From the NCBI GenBank assembly GCA_020634455.1, contig JACKBQ010000001.1, positions 2,914,001 to 2,978,000 of the forward strand: 64,000 nt of DNA. The letters are read 5' to 3'. Source of the DNA: Ardenticatenaceae bacterium. Its GTDB lineage: Bacteria > Chloroflexota > Anaerolineae > Promineifilales > Promineifilaceae. The notes beneath the pieces are model-generated. The model did no database searches. It saw only the letters and a program-made list of their open reading frames with translations, and was not told the origin of the DNA. Of the stretch, positions 56,703 through 64,000 are shown piece after piece. The translations under genes and the position numbers were made by a program. Each line of letters starts with the position of its first letter. Positions within the stretch are counted from its first letter, which is position 1.

Positions 56703-57650
56703 CTAATTCGTTACCCAGGTGCCAGTTTCACGGCGCATCGCTTTGCCAATGTTTTGCGGGTTGGTAATTAGCGCTTGTTTGCCGCCATGATCCAAAAAGT
56801 CCATGACAGCCTCAATTTTTGGCCGCATACTGCCTGGGGCAAAATGGCCTTCCTCTAAATATTGGCGCAGTTGAACGGCCGTAACTTCACTCAAATTTTC
56901 TTGCTGTGGCGTGTTAAAGTGAATGGCCACCTGCGGCACACCCGTAGAAATCAGCAGCAGATCAACACCCAACTGCGCTGCCAGCAACCCGCTGGCCCAA
57001 TCCTTGTCAATAACCGCCATCACGCCCTGGATTTCGCGCAATTCGCCTTTGGGATTGCGCACCACCGGGATGCCGCCCCCGCCAACCGCAATCACCACGC
57101 CCCCCGCCGATACCAAATGGCGAATGGATTTTTCTTCCACAATGCGGACTGGCCTGGGCGAGGCTACCACGCGCCGCCAACCGCGTCCAGCGTCCTCCAC
57201 CACGCGCCACCCTTGTGATTGAAACAGTTTCGCCTGCGCTTCCGTCATAAAGCCGCCAATTGGCTTGCTGGGCGACTGAAACGCCGGGTCATCTTCATTG
57301 ACCAATACCTGCGTCACCACAGAAACCACTGGCACCGGGTGGTTGCGGCTGAATAGCTCGTTGCTCAACGCCTGTTGCAGCATGTAGCCAATCGAGCCTT
57401 GCGTATCGGCCACAATGATGTCCAGCGGCGTGGTGTGTACCTCGTGGGCAGCCAGTTCATTGCGGCGCAAAATGTAGCCCACCTGGGGGCCGTTGCCATG
57501 CGTAATGATCAGCCGCCAGCCATCTTCTACCATATCGGCCAAATGGCGGCACGTTTCACGCACGGCATCCCACTGGTGGGGAATGTCGGGATTGTTTTTG
57601 TCAGTAATCAAAGAGTTGCCGCCAATGGCGACCAAAGCAGTGCGGGACAA
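56703..57650 (-). CDS. arcC: Carbamate kinase
   Basis: 315-residue carbamate kinase, which makes ATP from carbamoyl phosphate and ADP (ADI pathway or purine/allantoin degradation). LVAIGGNSLI at the start, ITHGNGPQVG (near 49), ADTQGSIGYMLQQAL (near 81) and VIAVGGGGIPVV (near 205) are family-specific. No arcA or arcB is adjacent, so the metabolic context is unknown. The start is TTG, supported by GGAGG 7 nt upstream. It is divergent from ftsK. Confidence 0.95.
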   Translation of the reverse strand: MSRTALVAIGGNSLITDKNNPDIPHQWDAVRETCRHLADMVEDGWRLIITHGNGPQVGYILRRNELAAHEVHTTPLDIIVADTQGSIGYMLQQALSNELFSRNHPVPVVSVVTQVLVNEDDPAFQSPSKPIGGFMTEAQAKLFQSQGWRVVEDAGRGWRRVVASPRPVRIVEEKSIRHLVSAGGVVIAVGGGGIPVVRNPKGELREIQGVMAVIDKDWASGLLAAQLGVDLLLISTGVPQVAIHFNTPQQENLSEVTAVQLRQYLEEGHFAPGSMRPKIEAVMDFLDHGGKQALITNPQNIGKAMRRETGTWVTN

Positions 57651-57983
57651 TGCGGAACCTCCAAAAACGCCTGTGGGAAAGGCAAATAGTAAGGTAGAAA
57701 ATCATACCGCAGAGAGGCGACTACGGCAAAAAATTCCGCAAAAGGTCTGACAAATTGCAGGCAACCTGGCAAACGGGTGTTCAATGACGCCATAGCCAAG
57801 AAAAATTTAGGCCAGTGCCAGATTTGCAAAAAATTATCACGAATAAAACGAATACACGAATTTAACGAATTTTGAGGAGGATTCAATCCACCCGCATTGC
57901 CAATTAGCCATATTTGTGACATTCGTCCATTCGTCATATTCGTGTTTTGTGTTTCCTCGGCTGACGCGAGGGGGTATCCATGT
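57651..57983. other. Gene-free divergent region with CGAAT-type repeats
   Basis: No gene recognised. About 57838-57875 holds CACGAATAAAACGAATACACGAATTT-type units and 57920-57950 the inverted ATTCGTCCATTCGTCATATTCG. It is the promoter region between carbamate kinase and ftsK. Confidence 0.5.
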
Positions 57984-57989
57984 TATAAT
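57984..57989 (+). promoter_or_regulatory. -10 element of ftsK
   Basis: Perfect TATAAT at 57984-57989, 31 bp before the ftsK ATG. No clear -35 at the matching distance. Confidence 0.45.
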
Positions 57990-58019
57990 GCCACCCTGAC
58001 CGATAGGAACATCTGAGCT

Positions 58020-60752
58020 ATGGCTAAGAAGAAAGCAACTGCGCCTAAAAAACCAATCAAACGCAAAACAGAGGCGAAATCTCGCACTACGCGGGGTGGA
58101 ACCGGTAAACGGACGCCGCGTAAGCAAACGACTTCTCGCCGCAAACCTGCCAGCCCCAAGAGCAACGGCCGTTCCCTAAGCCTGAATGATGCGCAAAAAA
58201 TCTTGCTGGTAGGTATCCTCATCATCTTCATCACAGTCATTATGGTGTTGAGCCTGCTGTCGCCGCAGCAAGGAGAATTAACCAAAGCGCTGGCTGGCTT
58301 GATGGGGCGTACGTTTGGCTGGGGCAGCTTTCTTCTCCCGCTCATTACAGGTGGTATTGGGCTGTACCTGGTTATGTGGGGCATGGAACAGCCCCCCAAT
58401 TTGCCCATGTATCGTTTGGCCGGGGGCGGTTTACTATATTTCGCTTTTTTGGGCCTGGCTTCTTTGGCGCTTTTGTTGCTGGAAAATAACTACTTCACCA
58501 CGGCAGACATTGCGACGGCCGAAACGGGCGGAGGGGCGCTGGGTAGCTTTATGGCCATACTGCTAATGACGGCCGTTGGCAACCTGGGCGCTATTTTTAT
58601 CCTGACGGTGGTGGCTGTTTTGGGTGTCATTCTGGTTTCCGGCGTCACGCGGGAGGACATGGGTCACTTTTTGCAGGCACTGTTTAGCAAACGGCCGTCT
58701 TTGCCCAAACCCACCTTCAACAATCCACGTGCCAGCCGCGACCTGCCCATCAACCGTCCGCAGCGCACCCCAGTTACCGAAGCGTCCCAACCTCGCCTGA
58801 TTCCCGACCCGCCAACCGCTGCCGCTGCTGTGGAAACGGCCGTTCCCACCCCCGCCCCCGCCAAGCCAGAACCCAAACCCGCACCGCCCATCCGCCAGGG
58901 ACGCGGCTCACGCAGCAAGCAAGCCCCCGAACCGGCAGACACGCCCACCATTGTGACGCCCGTGTTTTTAGGTAGTGGCAACGGCCGTACTCCCCAACAC
59001 AACTGGAAGCTCCCCGTCCTCGAAGAAATTCTGGAACCCGGCACCGACATGGACCCCAGCGGCGCGATTATTCGCGAGCAGGTCGAAATCATCGAGCACA
59101 CCCTGGAAAGCTTCGGTGCACCAGCTACCGTCGTAGAAATCAACCAGGGGCCGACGATTACCCAATTTGGCGTTGAACCCAGCTTCATCCAAATGCGCAA
59201 CGGCAAGCGCACCAAAGTCAAAGTAGGCAAAATCGCCAGTCTGGCCGATGACCTGACGCTGGCCCTGCACGCCCAATCCATCCGCATTCAGGCCCCCGTG
59301 CCCGGCAAAGGGTACGTCGGCATCGAGGTGCCCAATCCAGCCAAGGCGCTCGTCTCCTTGCGGGACGTGATGGAAACCAACGCCTTCGGCAAGCTCAAAT
59401 CCCCCCTGCGCATTGGCCTGGGGCAAGATGTAGCCGGGCAGCCCATCGTGGCCGATCTGGCCGGGATGCCCCACCTGCTCATCGCCGGGGCCACCGGTTC
59501 TGGTAAATCAGTCTGCGTCAACGCGATTATTGCCAGCCTGCTGCTGCTCAACACGCCGGAACAGCTCAAACTGGTGATGGTTGACCCCAAGCGCGTGGAG
59601 CTAACTGGCTACAACGGCATCCCCCACCTGGCCGCACCCGTCGTTGTGGAAATGGACAAAGTGATTGGCGTGCTGCAATGGGCCATGCGCGAGATGGACA
59701 GTCGCTACAAAATGTTTGCCGAGGCGGGTGCGCGTAACATCGTGGATTACAACAAGCGGGCCAAGCGCAACAAATCGCTCGATGAGCTGCCCTACATCGT
59801 CATCATCATTGATGAGCTGGCCGATTTGATGATGCTTTCCCCGGAAGAGACGGAGCGAGGGGTCACCCGGCTGGCGCAACTGGCCCGCGCCACCGGAATG
59901 CATATGGTCATTGCCACGCAACGGCCGTCTGTAGATGTGGTCACTGGCCTCATCAAGGCCAACTTCCCGGCCCGCGTCGCTTTCGCCGTTGCCTCCAGCA
60001 CCGACAGCCGCGTCATTTTGGATTCGACCGGCGCGGAGCGGCTACTGGGCCAGGGCGATATGCTCTACCAAAGTCCCGATGCCGCCGCCCCCGTCCGCTC
60101 TCAAGGTTGCTACGTCAGCGATGGCGAACTGAACAAGCTAATCGGCTACTGGCAAGCGGCCCGCCGCTTCAACGTCATCTCCACCGCCGAAGCTGCCCAG
60201 CCCAAGCCCGTTGAAATTCCCTCGCAGCCGATGGTCGTCCCACCGCCCCAACCCAAACCAGAAGCCAAAGCAGCGCCGCCCACGCCTCCCAAAACGATTG
60301 AGGCTCCAGTGGTGAACATGGGCAAGTCAGAAGCCAAACCAATCGAGGCAGACGCGCCTACGGTAGTGAATCGCAGACCCATTGAATCCGCGCCGCAGCC
60401 GGAACCGACACGGCCCACACCCCCGCCGCCCGCCAAATCGGAACCCAAGCAGCAGCCGCTGTGGGAAGCGCTGCAAGAGATGGAAAATGAAGAGCCGACG
60501 GTGGAAATTGACGACGATCTGATGCCAGAAGCGATCGAAATGGTGCGCAAATTGAACAAAGCGTCCACTTCACTGCTTCAGCGCCGCTTCCGCATTGGCT
60601 ACACCCGCGCCGCCCGCCTGATAGACGCGATGGAGGAGATGGGCATCATCGGCCCACCCACCGGCACCAGCAAAGCCCGCGAAGTGCTGCCCGCCGACGG
60701 TGAAGCTGGGGATGATACAATCATTACTCTCGACGCCGAAGCCGACGACTAA
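58020..60752 (+). CDS. ftsK: FtsK/SpoIIIE DNA translocase
   Basis: 910-residue septal DNA pump. A basic N terminus (MAKKKATAPKKPIKRKTEAK) precedes four membrane helices (about 60-210) and a Pro-rich linker (about 225-330). The alpha/beta motor follows, with Walker A in HLLIAGATGSGKSVCVN (near 487), Walker B in YIVIIIDELADLMM (near 596) and the RecA-fold motif IATQRPSVDVVTGLIKANFP (near 632). An extra Pro/Ala/Glu-rich linker of about 100 residues (about 730-830) separates it from the gamma domain (LMPEAIEMVRKLNKASTSLL and IGYTRAARLIDAMEEMGIIG), which reads polarity sequences. This second linker is longer than in standard FtsK and is the notable feature. Eight bases separate it from the PHP gene. 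Confidence 0.95.
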   Translation: MAKKKATAPKKPIKRKTEAKSRTTRGGTGKRTPRKQTTSRRKPASPKSNGRSLSLNDAQKILLVGILIIFITVIMVLSLLSPQQGELTKALAGLMGRTFGWGSFLLPLITGGIGLYLVMWGMEQPPNLPMYRLAGGGLLYFAFLGLASLALLLLENNYFTTADIATAETGGGALGSFMAILLMTAVGNLGAIFILTVVAVLGVILVSGVTREDMGHFLQALFSKRPSLPKPTFNNPRASRDLPINRPQRTPVTEASQPRLIPDPPTAAAAVETAVPTPAPAKPEPKPAPPIRQGRGSRSKQAPEPADTPTIVTPVFLGSGNGRTPQHNWKLPVLEEILEPGTDMDPSGAIIREQVEIIEHTLESFGAPATVVEINQGPTITQFGVEPSFIQMRNGKRTKVKVGKIASLADDLTLALHAQSIRIQAPVPGKGYVGIEVPNPAKALVSLRDVMETNAFGKLKSPLRIGLGQDVAGQPIVADLAGMPHLLIAGATGSGKSVCVNAIIASLLLLNTPEQLKLVMVDPKRVELTGYNGIPHLAAPVVVEMDKVIGVLQWAMREMDSRYKMFAEAGARNIVDYNKRAKRNKSLDELPYIVIIIDELADLMMLSPEETERGVTRLAQLARATGMHMVIATQRPSVDVVTGLIKANFPARVAFAVASSTDSRVILDSTGAERLLGQGDMLYQSPDAAAPVRSQGCYVSDGELNKLIGYWQAARRFNVISTAEAAQPKPVEIPSQPMVVPPPQPKPEAKAAPPTPPKTIEAPVVNMGKSEAKPIEADAPTVVNRRPIESAPQPEPTRPTPPPPAKSEPKQQPLWEALQEMENEEPTVEIDDDLMPEAIEMVRKLNKASTSLLQRRFRIGYTRAARLIDAMEEMGIIGPPTGTSKAREVLPADGEAGDDTIITLDAEADD

Positions 60753-60760
60753 ATTTCTCT

Positions 60761-61618
60761 ATGAATTTGTCTACAAATGGTCTTTGTCTCACCCCCGATG
60801 CGGCGATTGACCTGCAACTGCACACCACTTTCAGCGACGGCCGTTGGACGCTGGAATCACTATTCGATTATTTGCTCAAGGAGCAATATGGTTTGGTGGC
60901 GATTACGGACCATGATTGTGTGGAAACGGCCGTTCCTATCCAAACCCTCGCCCTAAAAAAGCAACTCCCCGTCCTCGTCGCCGTCGAAATGTCCACTAGC
61001 TGGCATGGTGAACTGACCGATTTGCTCTGCTTTGGCTTCGAGACCAACCCCGCCCCCTTGCATGACCTGGCCCAAGACCTCGTGCGGCGTCAGGAAGAAA
61101 ACAGCCAGGAAGTGTACGAGAATCTGGAGCGCCAGGGCTGTCGCTTCCCCCACGATGCCTTGCCCACCATTTTGGCCAAACCCAGCGCCCAGCAGCCCCA
61201 GGCCCTGTTAAACTTGCTTCAAACGCACGGCTACGGCCAGGGCGATCCATCTGCCGGACAGCGCATGATGGCAGCGGGCTTCAAATACATCACCAACGAT
61301 CCCGCCGCTGTGGCCGAAGCCACCCACCAGAGCGGCGGCATTTGCTTGCTGGCCCATCCCGGCCGCACCGATGGTTTTGCGACGTTTGATGCCCAACTGC
61401 TTGACCAATTTCGGCAAGAAGTGCCAATTGACGGTCTGGAGGTTTACTACCCGCTGCATACGGCCGTTCAAACCGAGATGTACCAGACCTATGCCCGGCG
61501 CCACAAATTGTTCGCCAGTGCAGGCTCCGACTCGCACGGGCCAGACAAGCCACCCATCAAATACCCCGCAAAATTATGCCAGGCGCTACTGGAACGCCTG
61601 GCTATCCAGGTAAGGTAA
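60761..61618 (+). CDS. PHP-domain phosphoesterase
   Basis: 285-residue PHP protein. Metal-binding motifs are IDLQLHTTFSDGRW (near 16), VAITDHDCVET (near 46), LLAHPGRTDGF (near 195) and ASAGSDSHG (near 250). The family includes 3',5'-nucleoside bisphosphate phosphatase (YciV/RnaAM), and this gene matches that size and motif order. The reaction probably removes the 3'-phosphate from pAp or short RNA, by family. ATG 8 bp after the ftsK stop, likely one transcript. Confidence 0.85.
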   Translation: MNLSTNGLCLTPDAAIDLQLHTTFSDGRWTLESLFDYLLKEQYGLVAITDHDCVETAVPIQTLALKKQLPVLVAVEMSTSWHGELTDLLCFGFETNPAPLHDLAQDLVRRQEENSQEVYENLERQGCRFPHDALPTILAKPSAQQPQALLNLLQTHGYGQGDPSAGQRMMAAGFKYITNDPAAVAEATHQSGGICLLAHPGRTDGFATFDAQLLDQFRQEVPIDGLEVYYPLHTAVQTEMYQTYARRHKLFASAGSDSHGPDKPPIKYPAKLCQALLERLAIQVR

Positions 61619-61712
61619 TACTTGCACCACACGTTTTAGCAATACAGATTTATTGGCTTGGGCTGGGCAGCGGGGGCACGGCGGCCAGAACTTGCTAAAT
61701 TGCCGCAAGTGA

Positions 61713-61745
61713 AGATTGGTCCAATCTTCAAGATTGGACCAATCT
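61713..61745. repeat. 33-bp perfect palindrome (16+1+16) between convergent genes
   Basis: AGATTGGTCCAATCTT (61713-61728), a central C, then the exact complement (61730-61745). Each arm is itself a palindrome (AGATTGG-T-CCAATCT), so the element is a palindrome of palindromes. It lies between the PHP gene and gcvP (convergent); the rest of 61619-61752 holds nothing else clear. Confidence 0.85.
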
Positions 61746-61752
61746 GAATCAG

Positions 61753-64000
<2,248 letters not shown>

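Noticed and set aside
17119..61600. Many long open frames opposite aroA, ppc, ABC genes and ftsK
   Set aside because: They are antisense or shifted shadows of the genes described; residue content is Arg/Pro/Ser-rich and unlike real proteins.

Overview
The window is a dense, single-chromosome-like stretch of about 45 genes at moderate GC. It most resembles a member of the Chloroflexota (Anaerolineae-like). That placement is inference, resting on the mix of Thr/Pro-linker lipoproteins, REC-GAF regulators, DUF2089/SHOCT-type proteins, paired ABC exporters and the absence of any outer-membrane genes. No rRNA, tRNA or CRISPR array was recognised. The most striking whole-window signal is the palindrome ACGGCCGT (often AACGGCCGTT). 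It occurs about 100 times by hand count, inside genes in all reading frames and on both gene orientations, against one or two expected by composition. This recalls HIP1 of cyanobacteria.

Layout. 1-8 kb: 3' end of an acyl-CoA dehydrogenase; a candidate small RNA; a DUF368 (PopT-type) gene followed by a DedA gene, both families of undecaprenyl-phosphate translocases; a HAD phosphatase, a SEC-C protein and aroA in a tight cluster; a sensor histidine kinase. 7.5-12.7 kb: Nudix hydrolase, two paralogous OmpR-type regulators, comEC and a small coiled-coil protein. 12.9-21.5 kb: a repeat-domain lipoprotein, homoserine dehydrogenase, a class V aminotransferase, a small membrane protein, an inositol-monophosphatase-type enzyme, a REC-GAF-GAF protein and a LysM lipoprotein. 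21.5-28.5 kb: a hybrid histidine kinase and a heterodimeric ABC exporter with one consensus and one degenerate ATP site. 28.5-34.3 kb: DUF2089 regulator, an IS630-type insertion, a protein of ten 29-residue repeats, and an Hsp70-family protein carrying a GyrA-CTD-like propeller. 34.3-40.7 kb: MITE-like repeats, ADP-ribose-type Nudix hydrolase, ppc, a BLUF photoreceptor, a phosphodiesterase and an EamA transporter.

40.7-45.2 kb is the most unusual cluster: a CARF-like domain fused to a LuxR-type HTH, a DJ-1/PfpI-like protein lacking the usual Cys, a divergent NB-ARC (STAND) ATPase gene overlapping a TPR gene, and a 42-residue secreted or anchored peptide. A perfect 12-bp dyad lies between the divergent pairs. 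I propose this as a candidate nucleotide-second-messenger or STAND signalling system. No cas genes are present in the window.

45.3-64 kb: PfkB-family kinase, parA-parB, a propeller lipoprotein, a Nudix remnant, a BMP-type nucleoside ABC importer operon, an HEXXH membrane protein with TPRs, carbamate kinase, ftsK, a PHP phosphoesterase and the 3' part of gcvP, cut by the window edge.

Two further themes recur. Degenerate arrays built on CGGTAATCGGT lie exactly at gene ends, supply the stop codons of one or both flanking genes and probably act as terminators. Three 33-bp perfect palindromes (16+1+16), each with self-complementary arms, lie in leaders or between convergent genes.
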